This document shows, one piece after another, positions 33,811 through 43,301 of a DNA stretch of 64,000 bases (position 1 is its first letter; each line of letters opens with the position of its first letter). The position numbers and the translations under genes are program-made. Below the pieces are notes generated by a model, which had not been told where the DNA came from, did no database searches, and worked only from the letters and a program-made list of their open reading frames with translations. Source of the stretch: Planctomycetota bacterium (lineage in GTDB: Bacteria; Planctomycetota; SZUA-567; H5-PLA8); the NCBI GenBank assembly GCA_015075375.1, contig JABTUM010000003.1, positions 558,001 to 622,000 on the forward strand, in the 5' to 3' direction.

Positions 33811-34687
33811 AGCGATAGCCCGGACACGTTCGAAGCACGTGCGCGCGGAAGGCGCGGATCAGCCGCTTCGTGAGCGGACCGGGCCGGCCCGTTCCGATGG
33901 GCTCGTGGCCCACCCGGACCAGCGGCGTGATCTCGCGCAGCGATCCGGTCAGGAACGCTTCGTCGCAGAGCTTCAGATCCCACGGACCCAGCGCGGCTTC
34001 GGTGACCGGAATGCCGGCCTCGCGAGCGAGTTTCAGCGCGAGCACCTGCATGGTTCCCGGCAGCGCGCCGACGAGCAGCGGATCGGGCACGACCAGCCCT
34101 CCGGCGCGGACGAGCGTGATGTTGGAGGCGCTGCCTTCGCAGAGCAGCCCCGCGTTGTTGAGCAACAGCGCCTCGTCGGCGCCCGCAGCGTCGGCTTCGC
34201 GCCGCGCGAAGATCTGTTCGATGTAAGCGGTCGTCTTGAGAGTCGCGACGACGCTGGATTCCTGGCGCCGGAAGCTGGCCAGTACAGCCTTCACTCCGTG
34301 CGTGTAATCGCGTTCGGGGCGGCGGTGGTGTGCCGTGACGGTGGCCACGACGAACGGCTTGAATGTGCCGCGCACGGACGGTCCGCGCGGTCCGCTGCCG
34401 CGCGTGACGGTCAGGCGCACGTTGGCTTCGGGAACGTCCGCTGCGGCGACGGCTTCGCGGAGCCATTTTTCGAGCGTGCGCGAAGGCGGGGCGCCGGCGA
34501 TGGCCATCGTCCCGAGCCCGCGCTTCAGACGCCGCAGGTGGTCGTCGAGCATGAACAGATGCCGCCCGTACGCGTGAATCGTTTCGAAGAGCCCGTCGCC
34601 GTACAGGAAGCCGCGGTCGGTGACGGGCACCACGGCTTCGCGTTCGGGCACGATTTTTCCGTTGAGGCTGAACAGCGTATCGGTCAT
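33800..34687 (-). CDS. pabC: Class IV aminotransferase, probable 4-amino-4-deoxychorismate lyase
   Basis: 295 residues. PLP-dependent class IV fold: LFSLNGKIVPEREAVVPVTDRGFLYGDGLFETIHAYG, then LRLTVTRGSGPRG-type strand, LKTTAYIEQIFARREADAAGADEALLLN, and EGSASNITLVRAGGLVVPDPLLVGALPGTM. The PLP lysine is in LKTTAY. By family it could be a branched-chain or D-amino-acid aminotransferase. The ATGA overlap with pabB is what favours the lyase that releases 4-aminobenzoate and pyruvate from aminodeoxychorismate. Confidence 0.82.
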   Translation of the reverse strand: MTDTLFSLNGKIVPEREAVVPVTDRGFLYGDGLFETIHAYGRHLFMLDDHLRRLKRGLGTMAIAGAPPSRTLEKWLREAVAAADVPEANVRLTVTRGSGPRGPSVRGTFKPFVVATVTAHHRRPERDYTHGVKAVLASFRRQESSVVATLKTTAYIEQIFARREADAAGADEALLLNNAGLLCEGSASNITLVRAGGLVVPDPLLVGALPGTMQVLALKLAREAGIPVTEAALGPWDLKLCDEAFLTGSLREITPLVRVGHEPIGTGRPGPLTKRLIRAFRAHVLRTCPGYRFRR

Positions 34688-36111
34688 GGGCACGCAGGGC
34701 TTTCGGTGGGCGGGAGGCTTCCGTTTACGGCGCGCGCGAAGGCCGCCGCCTTCGCCAGCGTTTCGTCGTACTCGGCGTCCGGCGCGCTGTCGGCCACGAT
34801 GCCGGCGCCGGCATGGTAATACGCGATGGCGCGGCGTTCGTCCACCAGCGCGGTGCGTATGGCCAAGTTGAACTCCAGATCTCCGTCGGCGCCGAGCCAG
34901 CCGATCGCGCCGCAATACGGGCCGCGGCGCACGGGTTCCAGTTCTTCGATGATCTGAGCCGCTCGAATTTTGGGCGCGCCGGTGACCGAGCCCCCAGGGA
35001 AGAGCGCGCGGAGCCAGTCGACGGGACCGCTGCCGGGAAGCAGCGTCCCGCGGACGGTCGCCACGCGGTGGTGGACGGTGGGGTGCGCTTCGAGGTCGCC
35101 GGCGGAATCGACGCGGACCGAACCGTAGACGCAGACCTTGCCCAGATCGTTGCGTTCGAGATCTACGATCATGGTGAGTTCGGCGCGGTCTTTGGCGCTT
35201 GCTTCCAGTTCCGCACGCAGGCGCGCGTCGGCTTCGGGCGTGGCTCCGCGCGGGCGCGTGCCCTTGATGGGGCGCGTTACGGCTTCGCGGCCGCGGACAC
35301 GAAGAAAGAGTTCGGGGCTGATCGATGCGACCCATGCGCCGTCCGAAATCCGAACGGCCGCGCCGTAGGGCGCGGGGCTTTCGGCGCGCAGGCGGCGGTA
35401 AAGCGCCCAGCCGCCTGCGGGCCACGCGCATTCCAGGCGTTGCGCGAGGTTGACCTGATAGCAATCGCCCGCGCCGATGTACTCCAGGGCGCGCGCCACG
35501 GCCGAGACGAAGGCCGCGCGCGTGACGTTCGCCCGCAGCGACCGTGCGGCGGGCGGGGCGCTGGACGCAAGCGGCGCCGGACTCGGACGCGAGGCCAATC
35601 GGCGCTGGGCCAAGTCCCGCGCGGCGGCGGCGCGTTCGGCGGGCGGCACAGCCACCGGAACGAGGCAAGCGGCCCACCAGCGCCGCGAAGCGTGATGATA
35701 GGCGAGGCAGACGTCGTGCCGCGCCAGGTACAGCGCGGGAAAATCGAGATCGTCCCGTGCGCGCTCGGGCAGGCGTTCGATCTCACGGCCCAGATCGTAC
35801 GCGAGGACGGCCACCCAGCCGCCGCGGAAAGGCGGCGCGCCCTCGAGAGGCGGAACCCCGGACGGCGCGGCGTCGCGCCAGGCTTCGGCCAGTGCCTGCA
35901 TACCGCCGCCGGCCGCGGCGCGGACTTCGGCGGCGGGCTCGCAGCCCAGAAAGCTCCAGCGTGCGGCGGCGGAGGCTGAGGCGTCGTCGAACCAGAAAAA
36001 GCCGGGCCGGCCGGACCAGGCTTGCGCCCATGCTTCGGGCGGCTGCGCGAAGCCGCCGCCGTCCGGCAGGGGGATCGAGACGGCGCAGAAGGGTTGGAGT
36101 TCGCGTGACAC
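34684..36111 (-). CDS. pabB: Aminodeoxychorismate synthase component I
   Basis: 475 residues. It aminates chorismate for folate synthesis. The C-terminal chorismate-binding domain is complete: NVTRAAFVSAVARALEYIGAGDCYQVNLAQRL, RVRGREAVTRPIKGTRPRG with the catalytic lysine in PIKGT (the motif that separates PabB from TrpE), DRAELTMIVDLERNDLGKVC, LFPGGSVTGAPKIRAAQIIEELEP and GPYCGAIGWLG. The N-terminal 150 residues are a poorly conserved Anth_synt_I_N-like region. Start: GTG at 36111 without a convincing ribosome binding site. No glutamine amidotransferase (pabA) is adjacent. It overlaps pabC by 4 bases. Confidence 0.92.
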   Translation of the reverse strand: MSRELQPFCAVSIPLPDGGGFAQPPEAWAQAWSGRPGFFWFDDASASAAARWSFLGCEPAAEVRAAAGGGMQALAEAWRDAAPSGVPPLEGAPPFRGGWVAVLAYDLGREIERLPERARDDLDFPALYLARHDVCLAYHHASRRWWAACLVPVAVPPAERAAAARDLAQRRLASRPSPAPLASSAPPAARSLRANVTRAAFVSAVARALEYIGAGDCYQVNLAQRLECAWPAGGWALYRRLRAESPAPYGAAVRISDGAWVASISPELFLRVRGREAVTRPIKGTRPRGATPEADARLRAELEASAKDRAELTMIVDLERNDLGKVCVYGSVRVDSAGDLEAHPTVHHRVATVRGTLLPGSGPVDWLRALFPGGSVTGAPKIRAAQIIEELEPVRRGPYCGAIGWLGADGDLEFNLAIRTALVDERRAIAYYHAGAGIVADSAPDAEYDETLAKAAAFARAVNGSLPPTESPACP

Positions 36112-36269
36112 GGATCGTGGCTCGGAGGCGCCGGCTTCCGGACGGCGCAGGCTTCCTTTTAGTGGGTCGCGCTCGATTATCCACCGCTTCCGCCGCGCCT
36201 GCTTGACGGTTCGGCGCGCATTACCTAGAACCGTGGATCGGCCGCCCGCCTTTTGCCCGGAGTCCGCGC

Positions 36270-38228
36270 ATGACGCTCGACTTGAACGCTCGCCTGCCGC
36301 TCATCGCCGAACGCATTTCCGAGAACGGGCTGCTGGACCTCGTGGAGCTGATCTGGTCGTCGGACCGGTTCTTTACGTTTCCGCAGTTCCAGAAAACGGC
36401 GCGCAACGTGAGCACCCGGCTGCGCGATTGGGGTATCAAGGCGCGGACGTTCAACCTGCCCGCCGACGGGAAGACCTTGTACGGCGATTGGCGCATGCCG
36501 CTGGGCTGGGACTGTTCGGCCGCGCGGCTGGAGATTCATTCGCCTTTCGAAGACCGCGGCACGGTGCTGGGCGATTACGCGCAGCGCCCGACGAGCGTGA
36601 TCATGTGGTCCGGCCCCACGCCGCCGGGCGGATTGATCGCGCCGGTGGTGCGCATCGCCGACGAGAAGGATTTGGACGCCAAGCGCGAGGACCTTCGCGG
36701 CAAGATCGTGTACACGCCGGCGCATCCGAAAGCGTTCAAGGCGAAGCTGGCCGCGGCGGGCGCGGCGGCAGTGGTGTCGAGCTGGTGCCGCACGGCGCAT
36801 CACCTTCCCGACGCTACTTTCTGGTTCAACGCGTGGTCGGACGATCCGGGCGGCTGGGCGTTCCACGCCGGCGACGCTCCGCTGGTGGGCATGGCAATCC
36901 CGCCGCAAGCGGGCGTCGAACTGGACGTGCGGCTGGAGCGCGGGCCGGTTGAATTGAAGATCGTGGTCGAGAGCCGCTACTTCGAGACCGAGATGCCGAT
37001 CGTCTGCGGGTATCTGGACGCGCCGATGCAGGAAGAAGTTTACGCCATCGGGCATGCGATGGAGCAGGGCGCGAACGACAACGCCAGCGGCTGCGCGGTA
37101 ATCCTTGAAAGCCTGCGCGTGCTAAAGGAAGGTTGCGAATCGGGCGCGTTGCCGCCGCTGCGCCGCGCGGTGCGCGGACTGCTGGTCAACGAGTGCTACG
37201 GGACGATCGGCTTCGCGGCGACGAATCCGGGGATCATGCGGCGCATGCTGGCCGGCGTGAACTGGGATACCTGCGGGCGGCATCAGGAAGACGTCGACGC
37301 GCATTTTCGCGTGCATCGCTGCCCGGACAGCCGGCCGTCGATCGCCGATACGCTTCTGGATCTGCTGATCGAAACGTGGCTGCTGAAGCAGATGCCGTAC
37401 GCGCGGATCACGCGGGACAAGCCGTGGGCGCTGACCGACAACGTCTACGCCGATCCGGCGCTGGGTTCGGACTGCGCGTACATGCTCAGCACCGACCGCT
37501 ATTGGCACACCAGCAAGGATGTGCCGGAGACGCTGCGCCCGCGAACGCTGCACGCTTTCGCGACGGTCTCGGCGACGTACCTGCACACGCTGGCCACGTG
37601 CACGTCCCCGGAAGCGCAGTACCTCGCGCGGGAGACGGCGCGGCGGTACGGGCGCAAGATCGAGGATTGCGCGGGGCGCTACGCCGTGGAACTGCTCGCG
37701 CTGGGCGCTGAGACCGAGCGCGCGGCGCTGCTCGCGCATGCCTTCGATCACCTGCTGTACCTGCGCGATGTCGCGGACGCCGCCGTGCTCTCGGCCAAAC
37801 GCTTCATGCTGCGCGAAGAACGAGCCGCCGGACATAAGGAACTGCTCAAACTGAACCGGCACACGCGGCGGTTGGTGGAATTGCAGAAGCGCCGCTTGCA
37901 GGAACTGGCCGGCTGCGCGCCGGCCACGCAGGAGACGGACGAACGGCTCAAGGAGTTCGCGGGGCTGCGGCCGGTGCGGACGTTCATCGGCACGCCGACG
38001 TACGACAGCGTGCCACGGCCGGCGCGTTCGAGCGTGCCGTCCCCGGTCTGGGACAGCCATCTGCACAGCGCGCTGTTCTGGTGCGACGGAAAGCGGACCT
38101 TTGCCGAAGTGGTGCGGCGCGCGAATTTCGAATCGGGCGCGGACGGCACCGCGCGGCTGCTGCTGCATTTCAAATTCATGGCGGAGCACGGACTGATTCG
38201 GTGGGCGGAGCCCGGCGCGCCGGCGTGA
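36270..38228 (+). CDS. M28-like metallopeptidase with PA-type insert
   Basis: 652 residues, with no signal peptide. The N-terminal part includes a PA-like segment (GKIVYTPAHPKAFKAKLAAAGAAAVVSSW). The peptidase core follows at about residue 265: MEQGANDNASGCAVILESLRVL, the zinc-binding motif of M28/DUF4910 peptidases, then RGLLVNECYGTIGFAATNPG with the catalytic glutamate and zinc-ligand region. After about residue 430 the chain is helical (RYGRKIEDCAGRYAVELLALGAETERAALL), and it ends with a short winged-helix-like segment (LFWCDGKRTFAEVVRRANFE). An aminopeptidase role is likely; the substrate is unknown. Confidence 0.8.
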   Translation: MTLDLNARLPLIAERISENGLLDLVELIWSSDRFFTFPQFQKTARNVSTRLRDWGIKARTFNLPADGKTLYGDWRMPLGWDCSAARLEIHSPFEDRGTVLGDYAQRPTSVIMWSGPTPPGGLIAPVVRIADEKDLDAKREDLRGKIVYTPAHPKAFKAKLAAAGAAAVVSSWCRTAHHLPDATFWFNAWSDDPGGWAFHAGDAPLVGMAIPPQAGVELDVRLERGPVELKIVVESRYFETEMPIVCGYLDAPMQEEVYAIGHAMEQGANDNASGCAVILESLRVLKEGCESGALPPLRRAVRGLLVNECYGTIGFAATNPGIMRRMLAGVNWDTCGRHQEDVDAHFRVHRCPDSRPSIADTLLDLLIETWLLKQMPYARITRDKPWALTDNVYADPALGSDCAYMLSTDRYWHTSKDVPETLRPRTLHAFATVSATYLHTLATCTSPEAQYLARETARRYGRKIEDCAGRYAVELLALGAETERAALLAHAFDHLLYLRDVADAAVLSAKRFMLREERAAGHKELLKLNRHTRRLVELQKRRLQELAGCAPATQETDERLKEFAGLRPVRTFIGTPTYDSVPRPARSSVPSPVWDSHLHSALFWCDGKRTFAEVVRRANFESGADGTARLLLHFKFMAEHGLIRWAEPGAPA

Positions 38229-38288
38229 CTTTGCGCGCGAGGCGAACGTTCGGTTACAGTTTAGCGGCCCGTTGATCCGCGGAGCGCG

Positions 38289-39626
38289 ATGCGCATGCTC
38301 GACCTACAGGCGCAGGGCCGTCGGGTGACCCTGTCCTATTCCACGAACGTTCACCCTGCCGAGTCGGCGGCGGAACTGGACGCGATGCTGCGCACGCAGG
38401 TCGCGCCGGTATCGCGGGCGGCGTTCGGTGCGGGACGAGCGGCCGTAAATCTGCGCCTGGGCATGCGCCAGGCGGATGAGTTGCTGGGCCTCGATCCGGA
38501 GCGGCCCCCACCGCAGATACGTACGGAAGATCTGGCGGCGAAGCCCGCGCCGGCGTGCGCGAAGCTGATCGCGACGTTGCGCGAGCTTGACCTTCAAGTG
38601 GTCTCGATCAACGGCTTCCCGATCCAGAATTTCCACGCGCCGCGCGTGAAAGAACAGGTTTACGAGCCGTCCTGGACCGACCCGCGGCGCGCGTTGTACT
38701 CGCTGAAGATCGCCAAGGTGCTGGCGCATCTGCTGGGCGAACGAAACGATGCGGCGGTGAGCGTGCCCTCAGGCGTCTTCAAGGGTATGGCCGACGACGC
38801 GGACACGAAGGCGTACTGCGCGCACGTGCTGACGGCGTGCGTCCGCGAACTCGCGCGGCTGGAGGAACTCACCGGCAAGACGATCCGGCTGGGGCTGGAG
38901 CCGGAGCCGTACACGACGGGCGAAACGATCGGCGAGTTCGTCGACTACTTCAAGGATTTCATTCTCTATCACGCGATGGTGCGCCTCGCCCAGGACATGG
39001 GGATCACTTCGGAGCGAGCCGAAGAGCTGACGCGGCGCTTCGTGACGGTGAACCTGGATCTGTGCCATCAGGCGGTGGAGTTCGAAGATCCGCTCGAGGA
39101 TTTGAAGCGGCTGCAAGCGGAAGGCATCGTGCTGAGCGGCCTGCATCTCTCGGCGGCGCTGAAGCTGTCGCGGCCGGCGGATCATCCCGAGGCTTTTCGA
39201 GCGCTGCTGGAGCTGGACGAGCCGAGATATCTGCATCAGGTGGTGGCGCGGACGAAGGCCGGCGCGCTGCAACGCTTCGCCGATCTGCCGGAACTGAAAG
39301 ACCTCGACCGGCTGCGCGGGCGGAGCACGACCTGGCTGGACCTCGAGGAAGTACGCTGCCACTTCCATGTGCCGCTCTTCGCGGATTTCGACGGCCCGCT
39401 GACGAGCACGCGCGAGAGCGTCGGGCCGGCGGCGCGGTACGCGGCGCGCGAGGGATTGACCGATAATTTCATCGCCGAGACGTACACCTGGGGCGTCCTG
39501 ACCGGGCTGGCGGCGCGCGGGAACGCCTCGGCGCGGCGGATCGTCGGCTCGGGTGCGGTGGATGTCCAGGCGGGGATGGTGCAAGAACTGCGCTGGGCGC
39601 GGGCCGAATTGGAGCGCGCGCCATGA
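38289..39626 (+). CDS. eboE: EboE-type TIM-barrel metabolite traffic protein
   Basis: 445 residues from ATG with GGAG five bases upstream. Sequence hallmarks of EboE: LSYSTNVHPAESAAEL, VVSINGFPIQNFHAPRVKEQVYEPSWTDPRRALYSLKIAKVLAHLL, AVSVPSGVFKGM, then GLEPEPYTTGETIGEFVDYF and TVNLDLCHQAVEFEDP, a xylose-isomerase-like barrel with plausible metal ligands (E, H). Ebo proteins are linked, in cyanobacteria and other bacteria, to export of precursors of secreted metabolites. Only eboE and eboF are present here; eboA-eboD are not in the window. A 4-base ATGA overlap couples it to the next gene. Confidence 0.87.
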   Translation: MRMLDLQAQGRRVTLSYSTNVHPAESAAELDAMLRTQVAPVSRAAFGAGRAAVNLRLGMRQADELLGLDPERPPPQIRTEDLAAKPAPACAKLIATLRELDLQVVSINGFPIQNFHAPRVKEQVYEPSWTDPRRALYSLKIAKVLAHLLGERNDAAVSVPSGVFKGMADDADTKAYCAHVLTACVRELARLEELTGKTIRLGLEPEPYTTGETIGEFVDYFKDFILYHAMVRLAQDMGITSERAEELTRRFVTVNLDLCHQAVEFEDPLEDLKRLQAEGIVLSGLHLSAALKLSRPADHPEAFRALLELDEPRYLHQVVARTKAGALQRFADLPELKDLDRLRGRSTTWLDLEEVRCHFHVPLFADFDGPLTSTRESVGPAARYAAREGLTDNFIAETYTWGVLTGLAARGNASARRIVGSGAVDVQAGMVQELRWARAELERAP

Positions 39627-41004
39627 AGCCGCTGGTGGTGCTGAACGTGGTGGGCCTGACCCGCGCGCTGCTGGCGAAGTTCCCCGGGCGCGCACCGCAC
39701 CTGGCGGAGATGGCGAAGACCGGATCGAGCGCGACGCTGGGTACGGTGCTGCCGGCGGTGACGTGCTCGGCCCAAGCCACCTTCCTGACGGGCCTGCTGC
39801 CGCGCGACCACGGAATCGTGGCGAACGGCTGGTATTTCCGAGAGCTGGCCGAAGTCCATTTTTGGAAGCAGTCGAATTATCTGGTCGGCGGCGAAAAGAT
39901 TTGGGATGCCGCGCGCGCGCGCGACCGCGCGTTCACCAGCGCGCAGATCTGTTGGTGGTACAACATGTACTCCGCCAACGACGTGGCGGTAACCATGCGC
40001 CCGTACGAGGGCGGCGACAAAGTGGTTTCGCTGCTGTACACCAAGCCGCCGGATTTGGCCCCCGAACTGGACCGGGAATTGGGCGCTTTTCCGCTCTTCG
40101 ATTTCTGGGGCCCGCGCGCGGGCATCGGCAGCAGCGAGTGGATCGAGCGCTGTTCGTACCACGTGCGGCGTAAATTTCATCCCGCGCTGACGCTCGTGTA
40201 CCTGCCCCATCTGGACTACAACCTGCAGCGCCTCGGCCCGAACGATCCGGCGCTGGGAGATGACCTGGAAGCGATCGACGCGGTGGTCGGCCGGATCGTT
40301 GCCGACGCGCGCTTCGAGATTATCGACGTGGCGGTGCTGAGCGAATACGGGATCGCTCCGGTTCGCGACGGGGTGGATGTGAACCGCGTGCTGCGCCGCG
40401 CAGGCTATGTGGCGGTGCAGAAACAGATGGACTGGGAACTGCTGGACTGCGGAGCTTGCCGGGCCTTTGCCGCCGCCGACCATCAGGTGGCTCATATTTA
40501 CGTCCGGGATCCTTCCGATATTCCGGCCGTTAAGGCGCTGCTCGAAAAGACCGACGGCATTGACCGGGTACTCGACGAAGCCGGGAAGCGAGAATGCGGA
40601 CTCGACCATCCGCGCAGCGGCGAACTGGTGGCGATCAGCGCTCCGGACCGCTGGTTCACCTACTACTACTGGGAGGACAACGCGCTCGCCCCGCCCTTCG
40701 CGCGGGAAGTGGATATCCACCAGAAGCCGGGCTACGACCCGCTGGAACTCTATCTCGACCCCAAAGTCCCGCTGAAGATGGCGCGCATCTTCCTCAAACT
40801 GGGCCTGCGCGCTTTGCATTTCAACGTCGGATCGATCGTGAATTACATTCCCTTCGACGCGAAGCTGATCAAGGGCAGCCACGGCCGCCTACCGGAGTCG
40901 CCCGATGAGGGGCCGCTCTTTATGACCACGGTGAAGGACGCGAATTTGCCGGAGCACCTGCCGGCTACGCAGGTCAAGGAAACGCTCTTAAAACTGATTT
41001 TCCG

Positions 41005-41008
<4 letters not shown>
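39623..41008 (+). CDS. eboF: Alkaline-phosphatase-superfamily hydrolase (EboF-like)
   Basis: 461 residues. Type I phosphodiesterase/nucleotide pyrophosphatase fold: VTCSAQATFLTGLLPRDHGIVANGWYFRE (the nucleophile threonine region), PALTLVYLPHLDYNLQRLGPNDPALGDDLEAIDA with the Asp and His metal ligands, SEYGIAPVRDGVDVNRVLRRAG, HPRSGELVAISAPDRWFTYYYWEDN. This composite is typical of the EboF subfamily. No signal peptide, so it is probably cytoplasmic. Its start codon overlaps the eboE stop (ATGA), and it ends 4 bases inside the convergent uracil-DNA glycosylase gene. Confidence 0.85.
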
Positions 41009-41798
<790 letters not shown>

Positions 41799-41802
<4 letters not shown>

Positions 41803-41966
41803 GGGCGATTCGCTTCGGGCGGCGGCTTGAGGGGAACGACGGGCGCGTCGGCCGAGCGCGGCCGACCCCACGCGTTCAGGCCCAGCACGATCAGTACCGC
41901 CAGCCAGAGCGCCCAGGCGGCGAGTAAGGCGAGGCTGAGCGCGCGCGATTCAGCGTTAGCGGTCAT
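41799..41966 (-). CDS. Small single-pass membrane protein
   Basis: 55 residues from ATG at 41966; an ATG five codons earlier is possible. One membrane helix (LSLALLAAWALWLAVLIVLGLNAWG) is followed by a short proline-rich tail (VVPLKPPPEANRP). It overlaps the preceding SurA-like gene by 11 bases and the following glycosylase by 4, so the three are probably co-translated. No family is known to me. Confidence 0.6.
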
Positions 41967-43158
41967 CGGTCTTTGCGGCATCGGGCGCGGCCTTTTCCGG
42001 CTTGGGCGCTTCCTTCGCTGGTGCCGCCTGCTCGTCTTCCGGGAAGAAGAAGGCCAGCGGGATATTCGTCTCTTTGCCCTGCTCGATGCGCAGGATCAGG
42101 CTCTTCTGAATGGTCTTGCGGAACCACTCGTCTTCCGAGGACTTGTTGCGCTGTTCCGCGAGCGAATCGTAAATCTTCTGGTACAGCTTGTCGTCCAGCG
42201 GTTGCGGTCCAGCCGGACGGCGTTCGACCAACTGGATGATGGCCCAGTAGCGGCCGTCGAGATCGAAGACCGGAGAGATGTTCTTCGGGAATTTGGTGTC
42301 CATGCCGCGCAGCATGCGCGCGATCGAGGGATTCGCTTCCGGATCGATGAACTCGTCGCCGTCGGGGCCCAGGATCAGTCCCCCGCGCTTTTTGATGGCC
42401 GCCTCGTCGTCGGAAAAGTCCATGACCATATCCCGGAAGTCTTCACCGTCCTTCGTGAGCCGGATGTACAGGTCTTCGGCCAATTTCGAGGCGTTTTCGC
42501 GGACCGATTTGGTGCCCAAGCTGGTCTCGACGATACGCGCGATCTGAAGCCGGCAGACCTTGACGCCTGGTTTGCGTTGATACTGCTCGATATTCTTGCG
42601 GTAATGCGCTTCCACCTGCGGGCGGCTGGGCAGGTCGAGCATGTTCATCAGCGTGCCGCGAAAGTTGTCGATCAGCATCTGTTCGCGGACCTGCTTCTCG
42701 ATGTCGTTGAGCGTGTATCCGGGTTGCCCCAGAACGCCGTCCTTGGCCAGTTTTTCCGCCCATTGATCGCGGCGCTTGATGAGCTTGGCCTTGTCCACAT
42801 CCAGCTTTTCGTCTTTGGCCAGGCGCTGCGCTTCCTGGAGCATCAACTGCTCCTTGATCGCATCGCGCAGGTGGTCGCGAAAGTAGCGGAAGTATTCGGC
42901 GTCCCATTCTTTCTGAGCTTGCTCGGTCCACCTGCCTAACTCTATCGACCGGGAGCGGATGGCGTACAGTTCGTAGTACGCGCGGCCCATACGGCTCTCG
43001 ATATCGCGCTTGGAAATGACCTCGGTGTTGACGCGGCAAACGACTTCGTTGTGCAGTTCAAGTACCTGTTGCTGATTCACCTGGCCGAATACGGGGCATA
43101 CGGCTGCCAGCGCCGCCACGCACGCGATGCGGATCCCGACTTCGCGAACGATCCGCAT
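41956..43158 (-). CDS. SurA-like periplasmic chaperone/peptidyl-prolyl isomerase
   Basis: 400 residues from ATG with GGAG eight bases upstream. The signal peptide covers about residues 1-25 (IACVAALAAVCPVFG-Q). A SurA N-terminal-like helical domain follows (VVCRVNTEVISKRDIESRMGRAYYELYA ... KEQLMLQEAQRLA), then a PpiC/parvulin-like region (EAHYRKNIEQYQRKPGVKVCRLQIARIV ... FRDMVMDFSDDEAAIKKRGGLILG). The parvulin domain looks weak, so chaperone function is safer to predict than isomerase activity. The tail is rich in A, P and K. It is likely to aid outer-membrane protein folding, consistent with a Gram-negative envelope. Confidence 0.82.
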   Translation of the reverse strand: MRIVREVGIRIACVAALAAVCPVFGQVNQQQVLELHNEVVCRVNTEVISKRDIESRMGRAYYELYAIRSRSIELGRWTEQAQKEWDAEYFRYFRDHLRDAIKEQLMLQEAQRLAKDEKLDVDKAKLIKRRDQWAEKLAKDGVLGQPGYTLNDIEKQVREQMLIDNFRGTLMNMLDLPSRPQVEAHYRKNIEQYQRKPGVKVCRLQIARIVETSLGTKSVRENASKLAEDLYIRLTKDGEDFRDMVMDFSDDEAAIKKRGGLILGPDGDEFIDPEANPSIARMLRGMDTKFPKNISPVFDLDGRYWAIIQLVERRPAGPQPLDDKLYQKIYDSLAEQRNKSSEDEWFRKTIQKSLILRIEQGKETNIPLAFFFPEDEQAAPAKEAPKPEKAAPDAAKTDDR

Positions 43159-43301
43159 GAATGCCGCTCCTTGAAGGCTGGAAATCGCCAACAGGACGCC
43201 AAGGCGCCTTGGGTTCTTCACCGCTTCTTGGGATCGGAAAAGCGGCGCCGTTTCCGAAACCCCAATTCAACTCTTTTCGGACCAACAGGTTAGCAGCCCG
43301 C

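Noticed and set aside
33800..35677. A 625-codon frame spanning pabC and part of pabB
   Set aside because: The upstream 330 codons are antisense-like low-complexity sequence overlapping pabB; the real pabC start is the ATG overlapping the pabB stop.
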